The notes: generated from the letters alone by a model not told the origin. 64,000 bases of DNA from Mesorhizobium huakuii (GCF_014189455.1 NZ_CP050296.1:6444001-6508000), one strand, 5' to 3'. Positions 9,080 to 17,829 are shown, counted from the first letter of the stretch. Numbers and translations are program-made.

Positions 9080-9472
9080 GTGACCCCGCTCAATTTCCAT
9101 TTCGTATATGTAAATCAATGGATTACGCAGCAATTGCATGAGGGTCAACCTTCGTTGCTGATTCACACTCAGGCTGACATCGCCTCCGCCCTGAACATCA
9201 AACAGCCATCGGTGTCGAAGATCGAGAAGCAGGCCGACATGTATCTTTCGACCCTGCGCAACTACGTCGAGGCGATCGGCGGACAATTGGAACTGACCGT
9301 CAAACTGCCGGCCCGCCCTGCCCTCAGGCTTCAGAGCCTCGGCGACGTCGCCACAACCGCCGATGCGTCATCGACGCCGATCGTCGCCCGGCGGCACACA
9401 AGGCAGCCACCTCGCAGCCCCTTTGTGAGACCGTGCGCGCCAGCCTTGGCCGTCATGTATGCGGGGGAATGA
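9080..9472 (+). CDS. XRE-type HTH regulator, probably N-terminally altered
   Basis: Residues 31-90 carry a helix-turn-helix (TQADIASALNIKQPSVSKIE) followed by MYLSTLRNYVEAIGGQLEL and a strand ending LRLQSLGD. This is the standard layout of the antitoxin-like XRE family whose genes often neighbour RelE/HigB-like toxins. The first 30 residues do not match the family's usual N-terminus and the GTG start has no good ribosome site, so the 5' end may have been replaced. The 35-residue tail after LGD is low complexity. No cognate toxin follows, so this looks like an orphan or a remnant. Confidence 0.55.
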   Translation: MTPLNFHFVYVNQWITQQLHEGQPSLLIHTQADIASALNIKQPSVSKIEKQADMYLSTLRNYVEAIGGQLELTVKLPARPALRLQSLGDVATTADASSTPIVARRHTRQPPRSPFVRPCAPALAVMYAGE

Positions 9473-9617
9473 CCGGTCCCTCACTGCTCCTCCCGATTAG
9501 CGCTGGTCTGCCATTGGAGGACGACCAGGAAGGCCCAACCTCCCATCGCACGTCCAGTGCCTAAGTCTTCCTCAAGAGTTCCGCCGTAACCATACGCGCG
9601 AAATAACCAGCTCGACC

Positions 9618-11699
9618 TTAAGCAGAAACCATGGCTGCCACTTGAGCGCCATTCAATCCAGACAGATTCACCCGAAAATCGCAAGTCAGTCCTGACCGTT
9701 CGAACGTCAGGACGATTTGGCCTGCCGAGTCGGAGGCGAATATGCGCTCCAGAAGCAGCGTGCCAAACCCCTTGCGCTCGATAGGGCCGACGGTTGGGCC
9801 GCCCGTCTCTCGCCATTCGAGTTCAAGTCGGCGTTGCTGTTTTTGACCAACAAGCCTCCAGGATATCGAAACCCTGCCCTTTGCATTCGACAGCGCCCCA
9901 TATTTGATTGCGTTTGTCGTAAGTTCATGAAGCGCGAGAGCAAATGAAAGGGCGACGTTTGGCGGAAGCCAGACCTTGTTGCCGCTGATTTGAAAGCGCT
10001 CGGTCGGTGCATGCGGCTTGATCGACGCTGTGATCAGATCATTGAGATCGGCACCGCTCCAGTTCTGCTGCGTAAGGATGTCGTGCGCCTTTGCCAGCGA
10101 GATGAGCCGGCTGGACAGGGTCCGTCCTGCTTCGGGCAACGTCGTAGCGTTGCGGATCGTCTGGCTTGCGATGGATTGGACCACCGCAAGCGTGTTCTTG
10201 ACGCGGTGATTCAGTTCATTGACCAGCAATTTGCGGTGCTCTTCGCCGCGTTTACGGTCAGTGATGTCCAGGCTGATTTGCACGGCGCCAATAATGTTAC
10301 CGCTTGGGCTGCGGATCGGACGCGCGCTCGACAGCAGGAAGCGCTCCACGCCTGATGGAAGGGTGTAGGCGAACTCTTCGTTGTCGGTCAGCTCTCCGCG
10401 CATTGCCCGGCTTAGAGGTCGGTCTTCACGGCTTACCGTGTGGCCGTCCTTGACTGCGATGGTGTCGATCACCAGATCGGGCGTCCCAAAGGATTTACGG
10501 ACGTCCGTCGGCAAACCCATGAGTTCGGCCGCGAAGCGATTGCGGATCACCTGAAGCGCTTTCGGGTCATAGGTAAACCAAACCGCCGCTGGTACCGTCT
10601 CCAGCACCGCTTCCAACTCATACCGGCGTTCGGTGATGGCACGCTCTGCGTCAACCAGGGCCTGCGCGATAGCAGCGAACTCGGTAACCGAGGTTGACAT
10701 CGGTTCAACGGTACGGCCGTGGCCCAGCGCCTCAGCGCGAGCGGCAAGGTCGGCGGTCGCTCCAGTGAAGCGCTTTCCAACGACGTACCCGAGGGCGATT
10801 GACACAAGAAGCGCTAGGAGGCCTATCCCGCAAATTGCCGCGAGGGAGCGCCACAGCGGCGCCTGCACCTCCGAAAGCGGCATGTTTGCGGTATAAAACC
10901 AATCGGAATATGACGATCGGTAGTAGCCTGCCAGCAGCGTGGTGCCTTCGTAGTTGCGGGATGTGAAGCTGCCGGAGCGGCCAACGATTTTTTCAAGATA
11001 TTCTGGCAATCCGGGCTTGCCGGTCATCTCCTCATGCGACCTGGAACGTGCCACGTAATTTCCGTCGCGATCTCCAATACCCACCGTCCACCCCTCAGGC
11101 ACAGCAGGCATCATCACATCGCGAATGCGCGCGGTAGGGACAGAAATCGAAAGGACCAGGTCTTCGCCCGTCGGAGCCGGCACCTTTGTGACAACGGCGA
11201 TGCGGTAGGTTTTGGAATCCTTGCTGGCGAAGACATCGCTGACAAAAATGCCAGACGCTCTGAGTTTCTCCCGATCCGCCGCCGACATCGGTTCGACCGG
11301 CGGCAGATCCGCACCGTACCCGATCTCTGTATTCAACAGTTGATTGCGCCCTAAATCGCGCAGGACAATGATCCGGTCCGTCCCTTCGACCAGGTTGAGC
11401 GCCTCGCCGCGAAAGGCCTCCAGATCGCCACTAGCGAGAGCAGCCGATTTCGACAGGCCGTTGAGAGTCGTTTGGAGATTGGCTAGTTCGCCCTCGACTA
11501 CGAGCGAAACCTGCCGGGCGGTCTGCAGTGCATCCTGCTCGAAGCGGGATCGCTCATGCAGCGCATATTGGACCAGCAGATAGGCCGCGAAGAGCCAGAC
11601 GGGTATCACCGCGGCGGCGATCAGACCAAGCAGGTGCGATCGAGCTGATCGACGAGGCAAATCTATTTCCCCTGCCGCCCCAGAAAACTCGCCAACCAT
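9618..11699 (-). CDS. Membrane-bound HWE-family sensor histidine kinase
   Basis: A 693-residue sensor kinase. Helix 1 (about 22-45) and helix 2 (about 285-308) flank a periplasmic sensing domain of dCache type. A HAMP-like linker (about 310-365) and a PAS domain (about 370-485, RPIRSPSGNIIGAVQISLDI) follow, then the HWE kinase core. The phospho-accepting histidine is in VNELNHRVKNTLAVVQSIA. The ATP-binding region starts at ALHELTTNAIKYGALS, and the family-defining tryptophan is in LELEWRE. All kinase motifs look intact. HWE kinases often feed the alphaproteobacterial general stress response, but no response regulator is adjacent here. Confidence 0.92.
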   Translation of the reverse strand: MVGEFSGAAGEIDLPRRSARSHLLGLIAAAVIPVWLFAAYLLVQYALHERSRFEQDALQTARQVSLVVEGELANLQTTLNGLSKSAALASGDLEAFRGEALNLVEGTDRIIVLRDLGRNQLLNTEIGYGADLPPVEPMSAADREKLRASGIFVSDVFASKDSKTYRIAVVTKVPAPTGEDLVLSISVPTARIRDVMMPAVPEGWTVGIGDRDGNYVARSRSHEEMTGKPGLPEYLEKIVGRSGSFTSRNYEGTTLLAGYYRSSYSDWFYTANMPLSEVQAPLWRSLAAICGIGLLALLVSIALGYVVGKRFTGATADLAARAEALGHGRTVEPMSTSVTEFAAIAQALVDAERAITERRYELEAVLETVPAAVWFTYDPKALQVIRNRFAAELMGLPTDVRKSFGTPDLVIDTIAVKDGHTVSREDRPLSRAMRGELTDNEEFAYTLPSGVERFLLSSARPIRSPSGNIIGAVQISLDITDRKRGEEHRKLLVNELNHRVKNTLAVVQSIASQTIRNATTLPEAGRTLSSRLISLAKAHDILTQQNWSGADLNDLITASIKPHAPTERFQISGNKVWLPPNVALSFALALHELTTNAIKYGALSNAKGRVSISWRLVGQKQQRRLELEWRETGGPTVGPIERKGFGTLLLERIFASDSAGQIVLTFERSGLTCDFRVNLSGLNGAQVAAMVSA

Positions 11700-11852
11700 A
11701 ATCGCACGCCGGGGAACAGCAAGGGTTAGTTGATGCGAACCGTTGCAACGGCGCCGGTGACTGTTGACGATGCGGCTGCCAGCGAAGGGAACCAGATCCG
11801 CTGTGCCGCGTCATAAAAGCTGGGTCCCGTTGCAGTCCAGGGAGTGACATCG

Positions 11853-12125
11853 ATGATCAGGCTCCTTCTTGTCGTCGCCGCGGCGTTCGCCCTCGCATGC
11901 GGCGGGGCGGAAGCGGCCAAGCTGGACCTGACCGCGGTCAATCAGGCCCAATTCGCCGTCGGCGAACCGAAGGGCGTCAATCCGGCCGTTCTGAAGGCGC
12001 AGATTCTTTTGGATCGCGCCCGCTTCTCGCCGGGCCCGATTGACGGCCGCCTTTCAGGTGGTGCGTATTCCGATCTACGGCAGCAATGGGGTGAGTATCG
12101 CCTGCCGCAAGCGAGAAACTTTTAG
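11853..12125 (+). pseudogene. N-terminal fragment of an L,D-transpeptidase-like protein
   Basis: Starts well (ATG after AGGGAG) with a signal peptide (MIRLLLVVAAAFALACGGAEA). It continues with a peptidoglycan-binding-like segment (VLKAQILLDRARFSPGPIDG) typical of the N-terminus of rhizobial YkuD/ErfK L,D-transpeptidases. After about 75 residues the similarity stops and the frame closes, so the catalytic domain with its cysteine is absent. Remnant of a cell-wall cross-linking enzyme. Confidence 0.6.
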
Positions 12126-12131
12126 AAGTCG

Positions 12132-12437
12132 CTAATGTTCCATCGGCCCCTGCCTTCGATCGAAAGTCGGCTTCCAGTCGCGGTTGCGCTCCCGTTGCTG
12201 GCCCTCGTAATCGGGAATGACGGTGAAGAAGGCGGGCCGGCGGTCGCGGCCGGCGGTCTTGCATGATGCGCAGCCGAATAGCCCCACCAGGTCCCAATGC
12301 ATGGAACCATGGTCAGGCCCGAGCTTGTCGATCAGCGCCTGGATATCGAGCTTGGTCGACTTGCAGCACATCGGGTGCCGGCAATTGACATAGACGGTTT
12401 TGCGGGCGGCCAGGGTGTCGGCTAGGGTCTTGGACAT
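12132..12437 (-). CDS. Small cysteine-rich (probable zinc-binding) protein
   Basis: About 101 residues from the ATG at 12437 (MSKTLADTLAARK); the frame extends 12 bases upstream. Two cysteine pairs, CRHPMCC and CASC, spaced about 35 residues apart suggest one zinc site; between them is LDIQALIDKLGPDHGSM. I recall similar hypothetical proteins in rhizobia but know no function. It converges with the transpeptidase fragment. Confidence 0.6.
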   Translation of the reverse strand: MSKTLADTLAARKTVYVNCRHPMCCKSTKLDIQALIDKLGPDHGSMHWDLVGLFGCASCKTAGRDRRPAFFTVIPDYEGQQRERNRDWKPTFDRRQGPMEH

Positions 12438-12547
12438 GGCGAACTCCATTGAAGGGGTCGCCGCAACGAAGGATTATATTCCTGATCTCGATGGCGCCGG
12501 CAAGGGGGACTTGGGTGTCGGAGACGGTCCGTACCTACGCAGTGGGT

Positions 12548-12727
12548 CGCCGGCAGCTTCATGCCCTTTGGCGCCGGCCCTGAATGCTCCTGGACTTGCA
12601 TCCACAGCCGTTCGCGCATTTCCCGGTTCAGCGTGACAAAGGCCGAGCCGACGTAGCGGCCGGTGTCGCGCCCTGCCATCAGGGCTTCCTTCTTATTGAT
12701 GATGCTGTGTTTCAGCTGGCAGTTGTA
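12548..12727 (-). pseudogene. C-terminal scrap of an ATP-dependent DNA ligase-like protein
   Basis: The minus-strand frame reads KKEALMAGRDTGRYVGSAFV, then TLNREMRERLWMQV and PAPKGMK. This matches the oligonucleotide-binding C-terminal region of LigD/LigC-like ligases (YxGSAFVTL, RxxxW). Only about 45 residues remain and the rest of the ligase is missing, so it is non-functional. Identity rests on a short match. Confidence 0.45.
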
Positions 12728-12796
12728 TAGTGGTCTCGGTCATTTCAGTGCGATAAATTCGGGAAGCAAGGTTCGGGTGCCACGGGAGGGTGTGCC

Positions 12797-13018
12797 ATGC
12801 GAGAATTGCCATTCGACATCGATGCAGATGCCGTGATTGAAGTGGGCCGATATCTGGATGATCACGCGAAGACCACCGCAGTTTCGATATCTGAAGCGCT
12901 CCGTGTAATCAGGCGTCGCGTCAACAAATCGCGCGCCGGCGACAGCGGTTTGGAGGAACTGATTGTAGAAAGCGCCGCAGCCAGAAAGCTTGCCCTCTTG
13001 TTGGACAACCACAATTAA
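12797..13018 (+). CDS. Small conserved hypothetical protein (73 aa)
   Basis: Clean small gene with a strong ribosome site (GGGAGGG, 7 bases upstream). The product is mostly helical and acidic-basic mixed (DAVIEVGRYLDDHAKTT, then SEALRVIRRRVN) with no signal peptide, cysteine motif or membrane segment. I recognise no family. Start and spacing make it likely real. Confidence 0.6.
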   Translation: MRELPFDIDADAVIEVGRYLDDHAKTTAVSISEALRVIRRRVNKSRAGDSGLEELIVESAAARKLALLLDNHN

Positions 13019-13124
13019 GGGGCGCCGGCTTGCATCGTATTCCTAGCTAGAACACAGGCGGGCGCCAGGACGCGCAAAGGCGCTTCGGCGGCGCAGGAGG
13101 AGCGGCCGGCGGAAACGCGCGCTG

Positions 13125-13409
13125 GTGAGGCTCTATGCAGTCGGTCAACTCGCGCACCAGAAGCATGGCGAGTCATTTAAATTAGCGACGGAACCCTTCC
13201 CGGATGGTCGCGTTGCCACCGTTAGATGGATTCTGCAAATGGCCGACGAACAGGACAGAACACCCAGTGTGCCTGACAACTCTGTTGTTCGGCGCTTGGT
13301 TAGGGAGGCGCATATCACCGAAGAGCAGGCCCGCGAGCTTATCGCCTTGTTGGGGTACGATTGGCGTTCGCTTATGCGAGAGGCCCGTTTCCTAACCCGA
13401 AAACGCTAG
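13125..13409 (+). CDS. Small protein with a C-terminal ITEEQARELI domain
   Basis: The C-terminal 45 residues (VRRLVREAHITEEQARELIA followed by LLGYDWRSLMREARFL) form a small helical domain. The same pattern recurs at 32924-33400 and 45956-46126, and more distantly at 63301-63477. The layout resembles DUF3606-like small proteins of rhizobia, but I am not certain of the name. The N-terminal half is unlike the other members and the true start may be further in (ATG at 13239). Function unknown. Confidence 0.55.
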   Translation: MRLYAVGQLAHQKHGESFKLATEPFPDGRVATVRWILQMADEQDRTPSVPDNSVVRRLVREAHITEEQARELIALLGYDWRSLMREARFLTRKR

Positions 13410-13917
13410 TCCCCGCCTGGTGCGGCTCTGGCAACGTTCCAAACACTGATCGACGAGAAGATGACGTCGCAAGCGGCCGGATATATCTTTCAGCCGACGG
13501 AACGTTTGTACCCGCCCGCCGTTATTTCCATGGTCCCCGCCTAGGGATCATAAAGGGCCTTGCCCCTCTTGGCCTTGGTTTGAGTCCGCTGTCTCCCGGA
13601 AGTGTCCAGCCTGCGCAACGTTCGCGCTTTTGGAGCCGTCGACAGCGGACCCGACGCATTTTACGCGCCTTCCGGGAGAGGTAGGCCCGCCCGCCTTTGG
13701 ATATGGGTCTTTCTAACCCCGAAGCATGGAGCCGGAGGGTGCCGAAGAAAATAGCGGCTGGACCGTTCGAAGAGAAAGGCGATCGGTACGCACTCAACGT
13801 ACTCGTCGATGCTCCACCGGTTCTGGGTCGGAGAGCCTCTTGGTGTTTCCAGAAAATCCAGTCCGCGGTAAGATGAGACAGAGGGGCATGCACCAACCTC
13901 AGAAAGGGAGGTCCGCC
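13410..13917. other. Gene-free stretch with crossing inverted repeats
   Basis: No supported gene. It contains two inverted repeats whose arms interleave (see 13584-13679). The last 20 bases hold the ribosome site of the CBS-domain gene. Confidence 0.6.
13584..13679. other. Two interleaved inverted repeats (possible RNA structure)
   Basis: GTCCGCTGTC (13584-13593) pairs with GACAGCGGAC (13641-13650), and TCTCCCGGAAG (13592-13602) pairs with CTTCCGGGAGA (13669-13679). All arms match perfectly. The order left1-left2-right1-right2 means the stems would cross, as in a pseudoknot, or be alternatives. No function assigned. Confidence 0.45.
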
Positions 13918-14339
13918 ATGAAAGTCAGAGACGCAATGCACAAGGGTGTCGACTGGGTCAGCCCCGAAACCGCTGTCACCGAACTGGCGAAATTGATGCG
14001 AGCCGAGGATATCGGTTCGATTCCCATCGGAGAGACGACCGGCTGATCGGAATGGTGACCGACCGCGACATTGTCTGCAAAGGACTGGCGGAGGACGGTT
14101 TCGACAGCCGCACCGCGACGGCGCGCGATGTCATGACGACCGGCATTCACTGCTGCCGCGAAGACGACGATCTGGCCAAGGCCATGCGGCACATGGAGGA
14201 ACTGAAAATCCGTAGGTTGCCGGTGATCAACAAGAGTATGCGGATGGTCGGCATCCTCAGCGTCGGCGACGTCGGCCAGTCGGCGCCGAGGGAACTTATG
14301 TCCGAATACGTCAAGACCGTATCCGCCCATCACCACTGA
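13918..14339 (+). pseudogene. CBS-domain pair protein, frameshifted
   Basis: A two-CBS (Bateman module) protein of about 140 residues, of the kind that binds adenine nucleotides and regulates partners. The gene starts with a strong ribosome site (AAAGGGAGG). CBS1 (MKVRDAMHKGVDWVSPETAV ... IPIGE) runs into a premature stop at about 14045. CBS2 (MVTDRDIVCKGLAEDGFD ... RRLPVINKSMRMVGILSVGD ... SAHHH) continues in another frame to 14339. Deleting one base near 14031, in GAGAGACGACC, would restore GExDRLIGMVTDRD. This is a single lesion in an otherwise complete gene, so either a recent mutation or a sequencing error. Confidence 0.82.
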
Positions 14340-14364
14340 AGGGCGGCTACGGTCTTGACGGATA

Positions 14365-14413
14365 GTCGATATCCGTCGGGCTTTGCCCATGCTCTCGATC
14401 GAAGACCTCAACC
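14365..14413 (+). pseudogene. Serine-recombinase remnant, part left of IS66
   Basis: The last codons before the IS66 insertion read LSIEDLN. When the element and one target copy are removed they join NRQKCPVLVAKLDRLARDV at 16976 in frame, the conserved core of serine resolvases/invertases. Only a short, degraded piece (DIRRALPMLSIEDLN) lies on this side; the N-terminal catalytic-serine region is gone. Confidence 0.6.
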
Positions 14414-14484
14414 GTAAGCGCTCATTTCCATGCGCGTTGACGCGGCCCGTTTGACCGGGGTCGTTGTCGGCCAGTTGCATCGGA

Positions 14485-16080
14485 TCAAGTAGCGGCGGTT
14501 TTGGCGAAGTTGAATGGCAAGAGATCGGTGATGTCGGCATTGTCCGCGCGCTGCGGCAATTCCGTGAGGACGTGGCGCAAATAGGCCAAGGGCTCGATGC
14601 CGCATGCTCGGCATGTCAGCATGAGGCTGTAGACGACGGCACTGGCCCTGGCTCCGTCCACAGTGTCGCTGAACAGCCAACTCTTTCTTCCAGTGGCAAA
14701 AATCCTGATGTCGCGCTCAAGCAGGTTGTTGTCGATCGGCATCCTGCCGTCTTCGGTGTAGCGCGTCAGGTACTCCCACTGGTTCAGGGTGTAGGACACG
14801 GCGTCGCCGATCTTGCTGTCGGGCAGGACCTTCGGGGCTATGTCGTCGAGCCATGCCTTGAGAGCGTTCATGATGGGGACGCTGTGTTGCTGGCGGAAAC
14901 GGCGGATGCATTGATGTCGCGTTTCGCCCTTGTCCGGCTTTTCGTTGCGCGTCTGGCTTTCAATCCGGTAGAGCTTTTCGAAGAACTTCAGCGCCTGCTC
15001 CGGCGGGCCGCCGCCTTTCTTTCTGGTCTTCAGTGCATCGACGAAGCGACGTCTGGAATGGGCCATGCACCCCAGATGGGTCGCTCCTGCCAGCGTGCGC
15101 CAGGCGGTATAGCCATCGCTCATCAGGATGCCGCGGTAATCACCGAGGAAGGCCTGCGGATAGATCTGGCCGCGGCCGGGCTGATAGTCGAGCAGCACGA
15201 TCGGTTCGTCGCTGTCCTCTCCACTCCGATACGCCCACATGAAGGATGTGCTGGTGGCTTCCCTGTCCTTTTCCTTCAGGACCTGGACCGTCGTCTCGTC
15301 ACCATGGATGAGCGGTTGTGACCGAAGCCGTAGCTTCAGGGCATCATAGATGCGGGAGAGATGCCTCTCGCTCGATCCGATCACCCAATGGCCCAGAGCG
15401 CCGCGGCTGACGGGAACGCCGGCACGCTCGAAGGCCTGGGCCAGACGGTAGAGCGGCGTGCCATCGACATATTTGTGGACGAGCGCAAAGGCCAGCGTCG
15501 AGGCCGTGGCGATGCTGCCCGGCAAGGGCTGCGCGGGCATCGGGGCAATGACAACAGGCGTATTGATGCCGGTCCGGTCGCAATGGCGGCATGCATACTT
15601 GAACCGCACATTCTGCAGGACCTTCGCCTTCACCTCGATATGGAGCTGCTCGGTGACGGCCTCACCCATGCGATGCATCTGGTGGCGGCAGCAAGGACAG
15701 GCCTTCTGACCGTCGGCAAGGTCATACTCGACGCGCTCGCGCGGCAGGTGTTCCGGCAGAGGCTTGCGGCCACGCTTCTTTCCCTCCGGCTTTTCGGTGG
15801 ACGGAAAGCCGGTGTCCGGCAGGTCGACGACATTGCCATCTTCGCTGCCGGCGTCGTCTTCATCGGCAATCTGTTCGGCTTCATTGAAGAGGCGATCAAC
15901 GTGCTTTTCGCTCTTCGGCGCAAAACGATGCAGCCGCGCTAGCGCCAACTCTTCCTCGAGCTTGGCCACGCGTTCTGCGAGCTGGCGGTTCTGCGCCTGC
16001 AGCGCAGCAATGCGCGCCATCAACTCCTCAACAGTCGGTTCGCCAGGTCGATTCATCGTAGTTTTGAATCTGAACCGCAC
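14485..16080 (-). CDS. tnpC: IS66 transposase TnpC (DDE enzyme)
   Basis: Full-length 531-residue IS66 transposase. It has an N-terminal leucine-rich coiled coil (about 20-50), a zinc-finger-like CPCCRHQM...CRHCD region (about 127-165) and the catalytic domain with IHGDETTVQVL, YRGILMSDGYTAW and the C-terminal NNLLERDIRIFATGRK, which supplies the conserved acidic residues. A C-terminal IS66 segment (ACGIEPLAYLRHVL) is present. No lesion seen. Confidence 0.96.
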   Translation of the reverse strand: MRFRFKTTMNRPGEPTVEELMARIAALQAQNRQLAERVAKLEEELALARLHRFAPKSEKHVDRLFNEAEQIADEDDAGSEDGNVVDLPDTGFPSTEKPEGKKRGRKPLPEHLPRERVEYDLADGQKACPCCRHQMHRMGEAVTEQLHIEVKAKVLQNVRFKYACRHCDRTGINTPVVIAPMPAQPLPGSIATASTLAFALVHKYVDGTPLYRLAQAFERAGVPVSRGALGHWVIGSSERHLSRIYDALKLRLRSQPLIHGDETTVQVLKEKDREATSTSFMWAYRSGEDSDEPIVLLDYQPGRGQIYPQAFLGDYRGILMSDGYTAWRTLAGATHLGCMAHSRRRFVDALKTRKKGGGPPEQALKFFEKLYRIESQTRNEKPDKGETRHQCIRRFRQQHSVPIMNALKAWLDDIAPKVLPDSKIGDAVSYTLNQWEYLTRYTEDGRMPIDNNLLERDIRIFATGRKSWLFSDTVDGARASAVVYSLMLTCRACGIEPLAYLRHVLTELPQRADNADITDLLPFNFAKTAAT

Positions 16081-16110
16081 CGACGCGTCAACCGCACAAT
16101 TCGGGAGCCG

Positions 16111-16464
16111 TCAGCCCGCAACCTGATATTGCCGCACCGGATGGCGCACCATTGCGTCGATGTCGATGCCGTCGAGAATCCAATGGAGCTGCTCGGTCGT
16201 CAGCGTAACCACCGCCGTCTCCCGGCGCGGCCACCGGAACTTGTCCTCGGTCAGCCGCTTTAGAACCAGCACGAAGCCGGACCGGTCAAAGAACAAGAGT
16301 TTCATCCGGTCGCGACGGCGATTGCAAAAGGCAAAGACCGCAGGCGCAAACGGGTCGAGCTCCATCACCTCCTGAACCAGGACCGCAAGGCTGTTGATGC
16401 CGGCGCGGAAGTCGATCGGTTCGCGATGCAGGTAGACTGTCAGGTCAGCGCCCAGTCTGAACAT
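16111..16464 (-). CDS. tnpB: IS66 accessory protein TnpB
   Basis: 117-residue IS66 Orf2 protein. Diagnostic features are FRAGINSLAVLVQEV, DPFAPAVFAFCNRRRDRMK and LLFFDRSGFVLVLKRL, in the family's usual positions. It overlaps tnpA by 20 bases, consistent with coupled translation, and precedes tnpC by 30 bases. TnpB is needed for IS66 transposition but its biochemical role is unresolved. Confidence 0.95.
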   Translation of the reverse strand: MFRLGADLTVYLHREPIDFRAGINSLAVLVQEVMELDPFAPAVFAFCNRRRDRMKLLFFDRSGFVLVLKRLTEDKFRWPRRETAVVTLTTEQLHWILDGIDIDAMVRHPVRQYQVAG

Positions 16465-16897
16465 GACCCAGTGCTCCGATGATCGCCGTCAATGCATCCA
16501 CATCACCGCATTCCAGCGTCAACTTCACGCCGTTCGGCAAAGACGCGCTCACCTTGGCTGGGAGTGGCGACGACTTCGACAGCCGCTCTTCACCACGCGT
16601 GGCAGGCCTCTCTACCGAATTGCCCTGCATAGGCAGGCTGTACTCCGCGGCGCTGACTTGAACTGGAATGAACGCCGACGGCGCAGGTGGCGGCAAAGCA
16701 ACGGCGTCTTTGGTCGTCTTTATCCACTTCCTAAGAAGGTTGGCATTGATCCCATGTTCAAGCGCAAGTCCCGATACCGACACGCCAGGCTCAAGGCAGG
16801 CCGCAACGAGCCGCTCTTTTGACGCCGCGTCGTACCGCCGGCGGCCGTTACGCAAAATTCGCCTCACCAGCAGTTTCTGTTCATCGTCCTCAATCAC
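16445..16897 (-). CDS. tnpA: IS66 protein TnpA (HTH)
   Basis: 150-residue IS66 Orf1 protein. The N-terminal half has a helix-turn-helix of the IS3/IS66 type (SKERLVAACLEPGVSVSGLA followed by LEHGINANLLRKWI), which probably recognises the element ends. The C-terminal half is a proline-rich linker and a short conserved end (VKLTLECGDVDALTAIIGAL). First gene of the element; a small palindrome (GTGTCCAC/GTGGACAC, 16902-16924) lies just upstream of its start and may be regulatory. Confidence 0.93.
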   Translation of the reverse strand: MIEDDEQKLLVRRILRNGRRRYDAASKERLVAACLEPGVSVSGLALEHGINANLLRKWIKTTKDAVALPPPAPSAFIPVQVSAAEYSLPMQGNSVERPATRGEERLSKSSPLPAKVSASLPNGVKLTLECGDVDALTAIIGALGHVQTGR

Positions 16898-16975
16898 GTG
16901 GTGTCCACCTCCAAAGTGGACACTTCATGCCAAAACACGCTCAATGGAAAAAGGTGCAGAGAAATTCGCGCTTTC

Positions 16976-17321
16976 CCTCAACCGGCAGAAATGTCCGGTC
17001 CTCGTGGCCAAGCTCGACCGCCTCGCGCGCGACGTCGCGTTACTGCCGACTTGATGGCCCAGCGTGTCGTTCATCGTCGCAGAACTCGGGGCCGACGCCG
17101 ACCCTTGATGCTACACCTCTACACCGCACTGGCTAACTAGGAAGGAGCGCCGGAAAATTTCCGAACGGATTCGGGCCGAACTGGCAGCCCGGAAGCAGCG
17201 TGGCGAAAAGCTGGGTGATCCACGAAATGCCAGCGATGCGGCTGCGACTGGTCGCCTGGCCCAGGTTGAGGCGGCGAGCAGTTCGCCCAAATCGAGTTGC
17301 CGCAAAAACCGCCCCGGTTAG
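16976..17321 (+). pseudogene. Serine recombinase (resolvase/invertase) remnant, part right of IS66
   Basis: Continues the interrupted recombinase. CPVLVAKLDRLARDVA is followed, after frameshifts, by the helix region FIVAELGADADP and MLHLYTALA, then KERRKISERIRAELAARKQ and GEKLGDPRNA. These are hallmarks of the resolvase catalytic domain's end and long helix. At least two further frameshifts (near 17040 and 17140), plus loss of the N-terminus, make it non-functional independently of the IS66 insertion. Confidence 0.8.
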
Positions 17322-17655
17322 ACCGGGACGGCTAGGGTATTATGACGAAACTGGTTGCGGGGAGGCGCAACCACCGATACCGACATTCGCTGATCGTGGC
17401 CATCTGAATGGAGAATTCGTCTCGAAGCAAAACAGCACAATAATCCTGGTGCACAACCATCCCACTCATCCTATTTCTATCACGTAGGATCACGCTGTTA
17501 CACATTGAATCATCGACATTTTTTACTTGTCGAACTCCCGGATATTGTGGCAGGCTGGGGCCTGTTTTAAGGGGGACTGCAGCCCTTGTGATCCCGGTCG
17601 CCGACCCCTGCTTACCCGTCTGACGACCCCACTTGAGAGCCGACAGGAGAGCCCT
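17322..17655. other. No gene seen
   Basis: Between the recombinase and integrase remnants. I see no supported coding frame. The last bases (CAGGAGA near 17645) are the ribosome site of the integrase fragment. Confidence 0.5.
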
Positions 17656-17829
17656 GTGCCTAGCCTTACTGATGGAGAAATTCGCCGGGCATTGAAGCAG
17701 GTGGAGCAAACCGGAAAACAGCTAAGCCTCGTCGATGGCGAAGGACACGGCACCGGCCGTCTTGTCTTGGTCCTAAAGCCTATGCCAACGCGGGTCACTC
17801 TGATTTTGCCCATCTTTGCTTGCCATTAG
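17656..17829 (+). pseudogene. N-terminal fragment of a tyrosine-type integrase
   Basis: GTG start after CAGGAGA. The peptide VPSLTDGEIRRALKQVEQ, then GEGHGTGRLVLVLKPMPTRV, matches the N-terminal arm of P4-like (DUF4102-type) island integrases, for example SLTDAEIRRA and GRGTGRLVLV. After about 50 residues the similarity ends. The core-binding and catalytic domains are absent, so it is a relic of an integrated island. No tRNA att site was found beside it. Confidence 0.6.

Larger units (their letters stand above)
14414..16975 (-). mobile_element. Complete IS66-family insertion sequence (2562 bp)
   Basis: Bounded by imperfect terminal inverted repeats: left GTAAGCGCTCATTTCC at 14414, right GAAAGCGCGAATTTCT read inward from 16975. 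They match at 16 of the first 23 positions. It is flanked by perfect 8-bp target duplications CCTCAACC at 14406-14413 and 16976-16983. It carries the three IS66 genes in order tnpA-tnpB-tnpC on the minus strand, all open. The perfect duplication and intact genes point to a recent, possibly still active insertion. Confidence 0.95.

Noticed and set aside
13522..13941. 139-codon minus-strand frame
   Set aside because: Arg/Pro-rich, overlaps the CBS gene start and ribosome site, and crosses the interleaved inverted repeats; no protein-like pattern.
17541..17655. Possible tRNA or attachment site beside the integrase fragment
   Set aside because: I looked for a cloverleaf with TTCGA-type T arm and anticodon stem and could not build one.
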